The notes: generated from the letters alone by a model not told the origin. A stretch of DNA of 64,000 nt from BOG-1155 sp050012495 (GCA_050012495.1 JBEKHB010000001.1:1-64000); one strand, 5' to 3'; shown: positions 36,107-44,699, counted from the first letter of the stretch. Numbers and translations: made by a program.

Positions 36107-36904
36107 TCAAAACTCGACGCTCCGGAAGCCCTGCCTAAGAAGACGCGAAAATAGCCCCGGCTTCTTAGGCAGGGCTTCCGGAGCGTCGATGTGTTTGCCG
36201 GCGATGATGGCGGCGGGATACTCTTTCACGAGTTTGTGCGCATATTCAGCGCCGATGAGAGATGAAGCGAGCTTGAAGGCCTTCGAGAGCACAGGCGGTC
36301 GCCTCTTGGCTGAATGTGCATCCGACGCAATCACATGGACTAGCTGATATTTGAGCAGCTCCTCGGAGCACTTCCGGATCTCGGGACCGAAGTCTCCGGT
36401 GAGGCTCATGGCCGTCAACTGGACGAGTCCGCCTTTCTCGACCCAGTTCCGCACGATGTCCGTCTTCCCGTGCACGGCGGTGTTCCGCTCCGGGTGCGTG
36501 AGAATCGGGGTGAAGCCGGCAAGGGTGAGATGGAACATCCATTCGATGTACCTGGGCGGTATCACATGCCGGGGGAATTCCACCATCACGTACCGCATGT
36601 TGTCGTTTACGGTCAACACTTCCCGGTTCTTTACCAGTGAATCGAGATGCTCGTGCACGTGTATATCTGCGCCGGGCAATACCTCTAGAGGGATTTTGCC
36701 CCGCTCGATCTCTGCATTCAGTGTGCGGACCCCGTCGAAAATAACATCGGGGGTGGTATTGTACGTCCCGTTGGGTACGTGCGGCGTGGCAACGATAGTC
36801 GTGATCCCATCACGGGCTGCGACCAGGCACATCCGGACTGCCTCGTCGAGGTCCTTAGCGCCGTCGTCAAGACCGGGGAGAATATGGGCGTGGAGGTCGA
36901 TCAT
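36107..36904 (-). CDS. CpsB/CapC-type PHP tyrosine-protein phosphatase
   Basis: 265 residues of the PHP superfamily: IDLHAHILPGLDDGAK (metal-binding His 5 and 7), IVATPHV, LPGADIHVHEHL, ILTHPERN and VIASDAHSAKRRP. CpsB/Wzb-type phosphatases remove phosphate from the tyrosine-rich tail of the BY-kinase, here encoded next to it upstream, and so set polymer length. The last 27 residues are encoded by a perfect 29-base inverted repeat (36114-36189) and a 7-base repeat unit containing the stop codon, suggesting an insertion that remade the C-terminus. Confidence 0.92.
   Translation of the reverse strand: MIDLHAHILPGLDDGAKDLDEAVRMCLVAARDGITTIVATPHVPNGTYNTTPDVIFDGVRTLNAEIERGKIPLEVLPGADIHVHEHLDSLVKNREVLTVNDNMRYVMVEFPRHVIPPRYIEWMFHLTLAGFTPILTHPERNTAVHGKTDIVRNWVEKGGLVQLTAMSLTGDFGPEIRKCSEELLKYQLVHVIASDAHSAKRRPPVLSKAFKLASSLIGAEYAHKLVKEYPAAIIAGKHIDAPEALPKKPGLFSRLLRQGFRSVEF
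36114..36189. repeat. Perfect 29-base inverted repeat (76-base hairpin) in coding sequence
   Basis: The left arm (36114-36142, starting TCGACGCTCCGG) is the exact reverse complement of the right arm (36161-36189, ending CCGGAGCGTCGA), with an 18-base loop. It spans the last codons of the CpsB-type gene. As RNA or single-stranded DNA it would form a very stable hairpin just before the ligase gene; there is no T-run, so it is not a standard terminator. It may be a REP-like mobile palindrome or an mRNA-stabilising structure. Confidence 0.95.
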
Positions 36905-36935
36905 GCGTGTGGCGTCACCGGATCGATTTCACTAC

Positions 36936-39191
36936 CTATGCCTGCTGGTCGGGCTGTTTGCTCCCCTTGTTTCCGGAGGGGGATTTCCTGGAAAAAAAAC
37001 CTTTTTTGGGCTGGTCCCACTCGTGACGCTTGCGCGTTTTCTTGCCCTCGCCGTCGTGGCCGTAGTAATCATAGTAATGGTAGTAGTAGTGGGAGTAGTG
37101 GGAGTAGTAATAGCTTTCCCGGCCGATATCTATGTTGTTCAGGACAGCGCCTATCACCTTCGCGCCGCTATCTCTCATGACCCTGGACCCGTGTTGGGCC
37201 GTTTCCCTTGTGGTAGCGCCTCCATGGACCACATAGACCACACCGTCCATAAGCTTGCTCAACACCACCGCGTCCGTGACCGAGCTTATCGGGGGGGAAT
37301 CGAGGATGATCTTGTCGTAGGCGCCCTTCATCTGATCGATAAATTCCGCCATCTTCTTCGAGCCGAGGAGCTCCGCCGGGTTGGGAGGCACGGGGCCGCA
37401 GGTCATGACATCGAGCTTTTCGTGCAGGACCGATCGATAAATGTCCGGCTCCTCACCTACAATGACGTTGCTCAACCCTCGACGGTTCTCCAGGCCGAAG
37501 ACCTTGTGGATCTGAGGCTTCCTCATGTCTGCGTCGACGAGGAGGACGGATTCCCCGGAATAGGCGATCACGAGGGCGAGGTTGGCAGTGATGAACGTTT
37601 TGCCCTCCTTCGGGATAAAACTCCCGATCAGGATCGTTTTGAGGGGGGCGTCGGGTGACGAAAAGAGCACGGCCGTGCGCAGGCTGCGAAACCCTTCCGC
37701 GACCGTGGACTTTGGCTTATGGTGCACGATGATCTCCGGGCTCGACACTTTTTGCCCTATCTCTTCCATAAAGTTTATCCTGGGGATGAGGGCCAGGCAC
37801 GGGGTCTCCAGATACTTCTCGATGTCATCGGGGGTCTTGAGGGTGTTGTCGAGGTACTCGAAGAAAAAGGCCATGCCGCAGCCCATGAAAAGACCGACTA
37901 CAACCGAGAGTAGTATATACTGCAGGGGCTTGGGCCGGGCGGGCAATATCGGCACTTCGGCCCTGTCCACGATCCTTACGTTGGTAGTCCCCAGCTCGCC
38001 CGCCACGCTCGTCTCTTTCAGCCTCTTCAGGAGGTTCTCGTAAAGCTCCCTATTCTTATCCGCCTCCCTGGCGAGCACGCTGTACTCTATCGATCTTTCA
38101 CTCAGCTTCTGGGTCTCCGCCTTTTGGCCTTCCACGGCGATGCGCGCATTGGCTTCCCTCGCCCTCGCGATAGCCAGCTCGTTCTTGATGGAGGCCAGCA
38201 CGTTCTGTGATTCCGACTTGATCTTCTGCCGGTTGGCCTCGATCTCCGATTTGAGCTGGGTCATTTTCGGGTGCTTTTTACCATACTTCTGGGATAGCTC
38301 CGACATCTGTGTGACGAGCCTCGCCTCGTTCTCTTTGAGCCTCTGGATCAGGTAATTGTCCATCACCTGGGGCATGGACTCGATGGGTACCCCTTTTGAG
38401 AGAAGGTCCTGCACCTCCTTGTAGCGCGCTTCGACCTCAACCCTCCTCGTCTGTTCGTCGACGAGCCTGCCGGTCAGGCCGCCCAGCTTCTGCATGGCAA
38501 TGTTTTCTTTCTCCTTGTCCCCCTGAAAGGGAGTGATCTGCACGATGCCGTACCGTTCTTTATATGCTTGCAGCGCCTGTTCCGATTCCTCGAGGGTCTT
38601 CTTCTGCTCCTCTATCTGCTTCGTGAGGAAGTCCTTGGCCTCACCGGACGTTTCACTCGCCCATGCAATGTTTTGCTCGATGAACCCCTTTGCCGTCATA
38701 TTGACGATGTCTGAGGCGAGGTGCCTGTCCGTGCTTTCGTAACTGATATCGACAAGGCGGCTGTTCCTGATCGGGTCAATTTTCAGGCGCTTTGATAACT
38801 TATCTGCGAGTAAGGTTTCTTTGGCCTTTTTGTCCAACGTCGAGCCGTGCTGCGATTTCGGTGGATTGAACACGGGGTTCTCTGACAAGTTGAGCGCCTG
38901 GATCACGCGCAGGGCCAAAGAGCGGCTCTGGAGGACCTTGTACTGGGTCTGGTAGAACTCCGTGCTGTTCACATCAACCGGCAGAAGATCCTGCATGTTG
39001 AGTACTTTTGGCGCTTCCCTTTCAATCAGTATCCTTGTCGTTGCCTTGTATACGGGCGTCATGACAAAGGAAGCGATGGCAACCGTACCGACAATGATTG
39101 CAAAACAGACCAGGGCAGGGCGACGCCACTTGTAGAGGGTGCGGAGATAGTCATAGATGTGTGTTTCGTTGGTTTGGCCGGGAATGTTCAT
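36936..39191 (-). CDS. wzc: Wzc/GumC-type polysaccharide copolymerase and BY-kinase
   Basis: 751 residues. N-terminal Wzz domain between two membrane helices (about 25-45 and 425-445), with coiled coil between (about 190-395). The cytoplasmic tyrosine kinase has Walker A (FIPKEGKTF, Lys 531), Walker A' (LLVDADMRKPQ) and the later Walker B-like ILDSPP. At 694-711 lies an unusual Tyr/His cluster with 11 tyrosines, the autophosphorylation tail, followed by about 40 basic, low-complexity residues. It controls polymer length and export with the Wza protein and the CpsB-type phosphatase. Confidence 0.95.
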   Translation of the reverse strand: MNIPGQTNETHIYDYLRTLYKWRRPALVCFAIIVGTVAIASFVMTPVYKATTRILIEREAPKVLNMQDLLPVDVNSTEFYQTQYKVLQSRSLALRVIQALNLSENPVFNPPKSQHGSTLDKKAKETLLADKLSKRLKIDPIRNSRLVDISYESTDRHLASDIVNMTAKGFIEQNIAWASETSGEAKDFLTKQIEEQKKTLEESEQALQAYKERYGIVQITPFQGDKEKENIAMQKLGGLTGRLVDEQTRRVEVEARYKEVQDLLSKGVPIESMPQVMDNYLIQRLKENEARLVTQMSELSQKYGKKHPKMTQLKSEIEANRQKIKSESQNVLASIKNELAIARAREANARIAVEGQKAETQKLSERSIEYSVLAREADKNRELYENLLKRLKETSVAGELGTTNVRIVDRAEVPILPARPKPLQYILLSVVVGLFMGCGMAFFFEYLDNTLKTPDDIEKYLETPCLALIPRINFMEEIGQKVSSPEIIVHHKPKSTVAEGFRSLRTAVLFSSPDAPLKTILIGSFIPKEGKTFITANLALVIAYSGESVLLVDADMRKPQIHKVFGLENRRGLSNVIVGEEPDIYRSVLHEKLDVMTCGPVPPNPAELLGSKKMAEFIDQMKGAYDKIILDSPPISSVTDAVVLSKLMDGVVYVVHGGATTRETAQHGSRVMRDSGAKVIGAVLNNIDIGRESYYYSHYSHYYYHYYDYYGHDGEGKKTRKRHEWDQPKKGFFSRKSPSGNKGSKQPDQQA

Positions 39192-39253
39192 TTAAATAAT
39201 CCCTCCGGGTGCGCGTTCACTGCTCAAGGCTCAGGGTCACATGGAGCCGTCTG

Positions 39254-40144
39254 TCACCAGAAGCTTTCGGGTACGACGATCGTGTCGCCCGGTTCGATGA
39301 GGTTTTCCATAGTGAGGTAGAGGTCCACCTTCTTACCGTCCTTCTCCCTTACCGTCTTTGCCTTTCTTTTGGCAGCCTTTTCTGTAAAACCACCCGCCGT
39401 GCTGATGGCGTGCAGGACGGTCATCCCCTTCATGAAGGTGTACTGGCCCGGCCGCTTCACTTCTCCCGTCACGTAGAATACCTTGATCTTCGGTACAAAA
39501 ATGGTATCGAGGTTAAGCACCTGGATGTTCTGGCTCCTCTCACCTTCGAGGACGTCCCTGAGCCTGACTTTGATAAGCTCGGAGGGATCGGCCTGATCAG
39601 GCAGAAGCGGGGTTTGCACTCCGACTTTTTCCTTGGGCCTGACGATCATGATCTCCTGGTCCGCTTCCGGCTTTACCCCACCCGCCATGGCTATGGCCTC
39701 CACAAGGAGGGTCTTTCTTGTCAAAGGATATGCCCCGGGGGAGTTAACCTCTCCTATGACAAAGATCTTCTGGCTCCTGTACTCGGTCACTTGCACGCTT
39801 ACCTGGGGGTCCACGATGTACCCGTCCGCGAGCATCTCCCTCAGCTTCTTTTCTACCTGAAGCTGACTGAGGCCCGTGACCCGAAGCTCTCCGATAAGGG
39901 GAAAACTTATTTTTCCCTCTATGTTGATCCGCGCTTTCCTTGTCAGATCGGGATGATCCCAGACCGTGATCGAAATCTCGTCTTCGGGGCCTAGCACATA
40001 ATCGGCATCGGCGAACACGGCGGAGGGGAGGAGAGAACAGAGAAGGAGAGCCGCGAGGGCGACGCAGGAGGCGCGAAGCACGAAGACAGATAACGAATGA
40101 CGAACGACGCATAACGGGTTCTTGCTATTCATGCACTTATTCAC
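39254..40144 (-). CDS. wza: Wza-type polysaccharide export protein (SLBB)
   Basis: 296 residues: signal peptide (SVFVLRASCVALAALLLCSLLPSAVFA), Poly_export domain (YVLGPEDEISITVWDHPDLTRKARIN, FPLIGELRVTGLSQLQVEKKL, VSVQVTEYRSQKI), then two SLBB-like segments (FVIGEVNSPGAYPL and FYVTGEVKRPGQYTF). It would form the outer-membrane channel for the polymer. The gene lies between the kinase and the outer-membrane barrel gene, the standard order of such loci. Confidence 0.95.
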   Translation of the reverse strand: MNKCMNSKNPLCVVRHSLSVFVLRASCVALAALLLCSLLPSAVFADADYVLGPEDEISITVWDHPDLTRKARINIEGKISFPLIGELRVTGLSQLQVEKKLREMLADGYIVDPQVSVQVTEYRSQKIFVIGEVNSPGAYPLTRKTLLVEAIAMAGGVKPEADQEIMIVRPKEKVGVQTPLLPDQADPSELIKVRLRDVLEGERSQNIQVLNLDTIFVPKIKVFYVTGEVKRPGQYTFMKGMTVLHAISTAGGFTEKAAKRKAKTVREKDGKKVDLYLTMENLIEPGDTIVVPESFW

Positions 40145-40195
40145 CTGTTGTGGTATGTGAGCCAGGGCCCGAAAGGCCGGGTGCCGGTCTTTGCC

Positions 40196-41383
40196 TTAGG
40201 GAGTAAGGATAATCTTGAACATTATGCGGTGGTCGGTATAGGAGTACTGATCAAAGGTGGAATGTGCATCCCTGTACTGGTATTCGAGCCTGGCCTGAAG
40301 CCATTTTTGTATGTTGTAAAAGGCTGCGGCTCCGCCGCTCCATATCTCGTCGCTGCGCTTTTTCAGCGCACCTGTGACAGGCTCTGTCAGGTTGTCGATA
40401 TAGGCGCGTTCCTGATAGGAGATTGCTGCCGTGGCGCCTATCTTGCCCGTGAAGAAATGCTGAAGGGTAAGGGTCATCAACGTGTTGACATAGGAAGCGT
40501 TGAGCAGCATGGTATCATCCGCAAGGGCGCGAAGGGCGTCAAGGGTCAGGCTTGTCCTCGCGTCAAGGTCGTCAACGAGCTGGCCGGCCATGATCCAGTT
40601 GCGGGGACTGTTATCCCTGCCCGCCACGGTCGTGTCAAACTCCTTCCAGCCGTAGCCTACCTTGAAATTCCCCTTCAGCTTTCCCGCAGGGTCAAAGGCA
40701 ACACCCAGATAGGCCAACCGGTCCTTGTGATCTGCAAGACGGTCGGAGACGAAGTCCTTGGCGGCGTAGTCGTACTCGACCAATCCCGACATGCGTGGGA
40801 GGAAACGATAATAGAGGCTTGCACCGACGAGATTATTCGTATATTCCGCGTACCGGTCGCGATACTCGTCGAAGGCCAGATCCTCGCGGTTATACTTCGC
40901 CTCGATCTTCCACCTGTCCGCAAAGCTGTAAGCGGCAGCGGCGTTAAGGAAATTATCATGGAAAGGCATCTGGTGCGTCATTAGCTGGATACGTTCGATG
41001 GTGCTTTTTGTAAAGTTGTCTCCCAGGGTAAACTCCAGGCCGCCCGGCGCAACGAGATGGAGAAGCCCGTTGGCCCGGTGATCCTGGTAATTGTTCGCCG
41101 AGTACTTGGCGAAGTCGACGAACCCCACCTTGTAGCCGAGGTCGAACGAGCTCTGCCCGAAGAGGTACTTGAGGCCCATACCGGGGGTGACCGTGGTGAC
41201 GTAGTCCGACTTCTTGTCCGATTGCGTCAGAAAGAGATTGCTCCTGAACATTTCCTGGAGGTCAAGCTCGGGCAGAAGGGTAAAGTGTCCGTATTCTATT
41301 GCGGCGCCGGCCGGCCTCAGGAGCGAAATCGATAACGCGCAGATGAGCAGCCCCAAAGCAAGGATTCTTTTCAGCCGGCCCAT
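40196..41383 (-). CDS. Outer-membrane beta-barrel protein of the EPS locus
   Basis: 395 residues from ATG 41383, chosen because AAAGGAG lies 6 bases upstream. A signal peptide (ILALGLLICALSISLL) is followed by alternating short amphipathic strands typical of a barrel, e.g. FTLLPELDLQEMFRSNLFL, SFDLGYKVGFVDFAKYS, LKGNFKVGYGWKEFD, and a C-terminal strand ending IMFKIILTP. Barrels of this kind (outer membrane beta-barrel protein, DUF560/BBP2-like) occur with Wza in many EPS loci and may aid passage of the polymer. No enzymatic motif. Confidence 0.8.
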   Translation of the reverse strand: MGRLKRILALGLLICALSISLLRPAGAAIEYGHFTLLPELDLQEMFRSNLFLTQSDKKSDYVTTVTPGMGLKYLFGQSSFDLGYKVGFVDFAKYSANNYQDHRANGLLHLVAPGGLEFTLGDNFTKSTIERIQLMTHQMPFHDNFLNAAAAYSFADRWKIEAKYNREDLAFDEYRDRYAEYTNNLVGASLYYRFLPRMSGLVEYDYAAKDFVSDRLADHKDRLAYLGVAFDPAGKLKGNFKVGYGWKEFDTTVAGRDNSPRNWIMAGQLVDDLDARTSLTLDALRALADDTMLLNASYVNTLMTLTLQHFFTGKIGATAAISYQERAYIDNLTEPVTGALKKRSDEIWSGGAAAFYNIQKWLQARLEYQYRDAHSTFDQYSYTDHRIMFKIILTP

Positions 41384-41413
41384 GTTATGCTCCTTTATAA
41401 AACTCACTGAACT

Positions 41414-41977
41414 TTACCTGGAGGGACTTGCCACGCCACCGCCGCCGGTTGCTCCGATGCCTGCGGTGCCGAACGTTGTTCCACCCGGACCCACTCCGCC
41501 GGGGGCCGGTCCTGCCGGAGCCGTAGTGGCGACCAGAATTGCCATATCCACGGTAGACCGGGAGATGCCATCATTCAGGGCAGCTGTTCGCAGATTATTG
41601 AGGAGACCCACATTACCGCTGACCGCAGTCGCGGCACCGGTGATTACGGAACCGGGGTTGACCCCCGGAATGCCCAGGGCGGCTTTGAGGACGTCGATCG
41701 CCCGGTCCGGCTTTGCCTTCACGGCCGCATGGACGATGCTGTACGCCGACGTTGCTTTCACGGCTATCGCTTCACGGATTACCGGGATACAATCAGCGCC
41801 GGCGGCTATGCATTGGGTAACGATATCCTCTATGGTCACGTTGGCCGTCAGGGCGTTACGTATTACCTGGGACAGGGGCATGCCCGTCGCCATATCGCTT
41901 CTGACATCAGCTCTCGCGTGTGCATGGATCGAGACAAGGAAGATAAGAAAAAAAAGTGCGAATGATAGTTTTTTCAC
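41414..41977 (-). CDS. Secreted protein of unknown function
   Basis: 187 residues from GTG 41977, which has GAGGAGGG eight bases upstream and begins a signal peptide (VKKLSFALFFLIFLVSIHAHA); the frame upstream to 42142 looks non-coding. The mature part has helical repeats of about 35 residues (VTIEDIVTQCIAAGADCIPVI, ATSAYSIVHAAVKAKPDRAIDVLKAAL, VSGNVGLLNNLRTAA) and a Gly/Pro/Ala-rich tail. It resembles nothing I can name. It sits at the head of the export-gene run, so it may assist assembly or anchoring. Confidence 0.7.
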   Translation of the reverse strand: MKKLSFALFFLIFLVSIHAHARADVRSDMATGMPLSQVIRNALTANVTIEDIVTQCIAAGADCIPVIREAIAVKATSAYSIVHAAVKAKPDRAIDVLKAALGIPGVNPGSVITGAATAVSGNVGLLNNLRTAALNDGISRSTVDMAILVATTAPAGPAPGGVGPGGTTFGTAGIGATGGGGVASPSR

Positions 41978-42164
41978 GGTACCTACCCTCCTCGTAGGGA
42001 ATATCGCGCCAAAAAACACCATCCGGGAATGAAGCCGGCCATGCTGACCGGTCAAACCGGAACTTCCCTCACAGCCTGAGGCGACATGCCCGCCCTTGCC
42101 AACAGGTAATGGCTCCCGATTGTCCTGGATAGCGGGCTCCACACGTTTATCGGCCGGAAAGAGC

Positions 42165-42356
42165 CTAGTTCCCGTAGACCAGTTTCACGATCGAATCCCG
42201 GTATATCCGCAAAGACCCCTTGACCTTGATGCCTTTAATTGTCCCCAGCCGATGCCAACGATATACTGTCTTGAGAGAAACGCTGAGGAATGAGGCAACG
42301 TCATTTGGTCTCAAAAGAGTTTTATCGGGTAGATCCCGATACTTCACGTTATCCAC
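42165..42356 (-). CDS. Small HTH regulator, excisionase-like (paralogue 1)
   Basis: 63 residues with a MerR/excisionase-type winged helix: LLRPNDVASFLSVSLKTVYRWHRLG and a wing (GIKVKGSLRIYRDSIVKL). The pattern is that of BldC-like and AlpA-like small DNA-binding proteins. Very similar small proteins lie at 43090 and 43670. They probably bind promoters of the flanking EPS genes. Confidence 0.85.
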   Translation of the reverse strand: MDNVKYRDLPDKTLLRPNDVASFLSVSLKTVYRWHRLGTIKGIKVKGSLRIYRDSIVKLVYGN

Positions 42357-42390
42357 GACACCTCCGAAGCCATTGTGTTAAACTCGTCAG

Positions 42391-42822
42391 TCATCGCTCG
42401 TCACTTCCTGCGGCGGCAAGTGGGCTCGCTTGTTCCGCGACCTTCGCTCCACATGTCGAGGCGGCAATGAGATGCAGCAGACTTTCGGGATCAAAAGGCT
42501 TGAAAAGGAAGGCGCAAGCGCCCCTCTGAATCGCATCCTCTCTCACATGAACGTTTGCTGTACCACTCATCATGATTACAGGGATATCCAGGTTCTCTCT
42601 CCTGATGTCTTCGAGTACTCCAAACCCGTCAGGAGCCACGCCCAAGTCCACATCCAACACCACCGCACTGAACGCCATCAGCCGGAATTTGTCGATCGCT
42701 TCCCGGCCGTTCGATGCCACTACTGATTTGAGGCCGGCGGCTGTCAGCCAGGAAGAAAGCAGGTCAGCAACCAGATTGTCGTCGTCTACCAGCAATATTA
42801 GTGACTCGTTGTTCTCCCCCAC
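42391..42822 (-). CDS. Stand-alone receiver domain protein (CheY-like)
   Basis: 143 residues from GTG 42822 (GGGGAG with five-base spacing); an in-frame ATG at 42963 would add 47 residues of no clear kind. LILLVDDDNLVAD, the phospho-acceptor Asp in AVVLDVDLG, VIMMSGTA, and FLFKPFDPESL are receiver marks. No output domain is present, so it must act through another protein. It is wedged between two small HTH genes, which makes a joint role likely. The N-terminal ATG cannot be excluded. Confidence 0.8.
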   Translation of the reverse strand: MGENNESLILLVDDDNLVADLLSSWLTAAGLKSVVASNGREAIDKFRLMAFSAVVLDVDLGVAPDGFGVLEDIRRENLDIPVIMMSGTANVHVREDAIQRGACAFLFKPFDPESLLHLIAASTCGAKVAEQASPLAAAGSDER

Positions 42823-43089
42823 AATATCTCCCCAGGATGCCGTCTTGAACGGCGTATTTTCCACCCATCGCAAATCGAGGCCACTCTCTTCTTCGATGAA
42901 GTCCCGGAAACGGGACGCTGTTGCCACTGGTTCGGAAGTGCCGCGGATACCATAGCCATGCAAGGCACATCGGCCAACCGGCTTTTAGACAGGTGATACC
43001 GGAGGCAATGACATGAGTCCGGATGGTGGGCAAACTACCGCCTGGGATAGCTTATCAACGGTCCATAAACGCCAGGGCTGCCACAGTTG

Positions 43090-43323
43090 CTATCTTTCGG
43101 CACCGGACCTTTGCAATAGAGTCAGGATCGAGCCACGGGTTATTCGAAGGGACTTGTTGATCCTGACCCCCTCGATCAAACCAAGCTCAAACCAACGGTA
43201 AACAGTCCTCTCGGAGACACGCAAAAACGACGCCACTTCGCTGGGCCTTAACATGGTTCTCGGCGGCAATTCTGCTTTCACGTTCAGCTCTTTCACGCTG
43301 TCTTTTTCCTCTGAACCGAGCAT
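43090..43323 (-). CDS. Small HTH regulator, excisionase-like (paralogue 2)
   Basis: From ATG 43323 the protein has 77 residues, close to its paralogues; in-frame ATGs at 43353 and 43389 would lengthen it to 87 or 99. MLRPSEVASFLRVSERTVYRWFELGLIEGVRINKSLRITRGSILTLL is the winged helix. Start uncertain because no candidate has a good ribosome site. Confidence 0.8.
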   Translation of the reverse strand: MLGSEEKDSVKELNVKAELPPRTMLRPSEVASFLRVSERTVYRWFELGLIEGVRINKSLRITRGSILTLLQRSGAER

Positions 43324-43669
43324 ATTATTCACCGATATAGGGAATGATACCATCCGGCGAAAAACCGTGTCTAAGACGCATGGCGGCAATGTCGCTACTG
43401 TCTGAAAAGTTTACAAAAATCCGCGATGGGTACGAGACAGCCTATAAAGAGATTCTATGCGCAGTAGTCATCACCCCGGTCACAATAGAGCAATTGCGAA
43501 AGGCTCACCCGGCGCGAAAAACCGATGAGGGACGATCCAGGCATCCCCACATCACTTCGTTTTCGTTGATTTCTCGCAGGGGAAACTTCGAGTGTCTGCC
43601 TCTTCTTTAGATGGCTACAGCACGGAGATGCATGATTAAAGAAGCCACGGACCGACCCGCCGCCTTCTC

Positions 43670-43891
43670 TTATCCGAGTCCCACGTTCTTTCCACAAGAC
43701 AAAAAGTCGACGACGGAGGTGCGCAACACCCTGACGGACCTGTTTAACTTGACGCTTTCCATCAGTCCCATGTCACACCAACGATAGACAGTCTTGGCTG
43801 ACACGCCTAGATAGGCGGCCACCTCCGCAGCCTTCAACAATCTTTTCCTTGGCATATCATCCAGCATAATTTCGTTATTCTCGTTTGCCAT
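43670..43891 (-). CDS. Small HTH regulator, excisionase-like (paralogue 3)
   Basis: 73 residues: LLKAAEVAAYLGVSAKTVYRWCDMG, then a wing (ESVKLNRSVRVLRTSVVDFL). The ATG follows GGGGAGGC. It is the first of the three paralogues in the direction of transcription, and the region of about 1 kb upstream divides the two EPS gene blocks. Confidence 0.83.
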   Translation of the reverse strand: MANENNEIMLDDMPRKRLLKAAEVAAYLGVSAKTVYRWCDMGLMESVKLNRSVRVLRTSVVDFLSCGKNVGLG

Positions 43892-44544
43892 TGCCTCCCC
43901 CCTATGGTCACTCTAAGACTGATTTCCAGCCGCATCGTGTGTCTTTCAACATTCCCAGGGTCTTTGCAAACAGGCATCAGGCTGATAGCCTTTCAACAAC
44001 GCTATCACAATTCGGACATCTAGTGAAGGGCTTTTACGACGTCCTCCTTGTGTCCCTCCAACCCCCTTCTGACCTCCCGCACTTTGTCCCGGCCGAACAA
44101 GATTTTGCCTCCCTTTCATATAGACTCCCCGGCGCACGGAATTCTTCCCTTAATTTCGCTCCATCTTCTGAAAATCGACAAGCCGATGCCATATCCTTCG
44201 CTGCCACCCACGCCCAACGGGTGCGGGGCCCGACCCGCAAGCGTGTACCCCGAAAATTCAACGTTGTCTTTATGCCGCGTCAACATGTTTTACAGAGTCA
44301 ACGATGCCGCCAGGAACTGTGGCGGCCTGGAATTTCTTCCATGAAATCGTTGAGGTAGTAATCACGGAAACCCCCGGTATTGCGTTCAGGCTATCACACC
44401 CGCTCCCGCTGTAAGTGTAAACTGCGTCGACATGTCTATCACTATCCTGCGCTCCCATCATAAAAGAACTGCTGTCCGGCCCCCTTGCTCGGACTCACCT
44501 TGAGTGGAGTAGCGCGGCCCGCCTCATTTCAGAGGGTGATGTAT
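43892..44544. other. Gene-poor region between the divergent EPS blocks
   Basis: About 650 bases without a convincing gene. A 157-codon plus-strand frame (43885-44358) lacks a ribosome site, has no recognisable domain and is rich in Pro, Ser and Arg, so I do not call it. The region probably holds the promoter of the HTH genes on the minus strand; I could not identify it with confidence. Confidence 0.4.
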
Positions 44545-44563
44545 GTAAAGGACCGGGACACTG
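44545..44563 (+). promoter_or_regulatory. Upstream box A, possible activator site
   Basis: GTAAAGGACCGGGACACTG differs from the box at 47390-47408 at only 3 of 19 positions. It lies 133 bases before the sigma-54-like promoter (132 in the other copy), the range expected for an enhancer-bound activator. Confidence 0.5.
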
Positions 44564-44677
44564 CGCACGAAGTTGCCGGGCCTTTTCCGGAACCTGTTTC
44601 CCGCACCGGGCCGCCGCTCTCCGTGATTTCAACCACTTGGACGAGTGGGCACCTCATGTGTGCGAGAACCTGCCATG

Positions 44678-44693
44678 TGGCATGCTTATTGTA
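44678..44693 (+). promoter_or_regulatory. Sigma-54-like promoter A (-24/-12)
   Basis: TGGCATGCTTATTGTA fits the -24/-12 pattern TGGCAYR-N4-TTGCW except for T in place of C at the -12 GC. The promoter at 47522 shows the same departure. It would start RNA near 44705 for the sugar transferase gene. Confidence 0.55.
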
Positions 44694-44699
44694 AACATC

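Noticed and set aside
36351..37658. 435-codon plus-strand frame opposite phosphatase and kinase
   Set aside because: Overlaps two certain genes on the other strand; low complexity Ser/Val composition without motifs.
43885..44358. 157-codon plus-strand frame in the divide between EPS blocks
   Set aside because: No ribosome site, no domain, biased composition.
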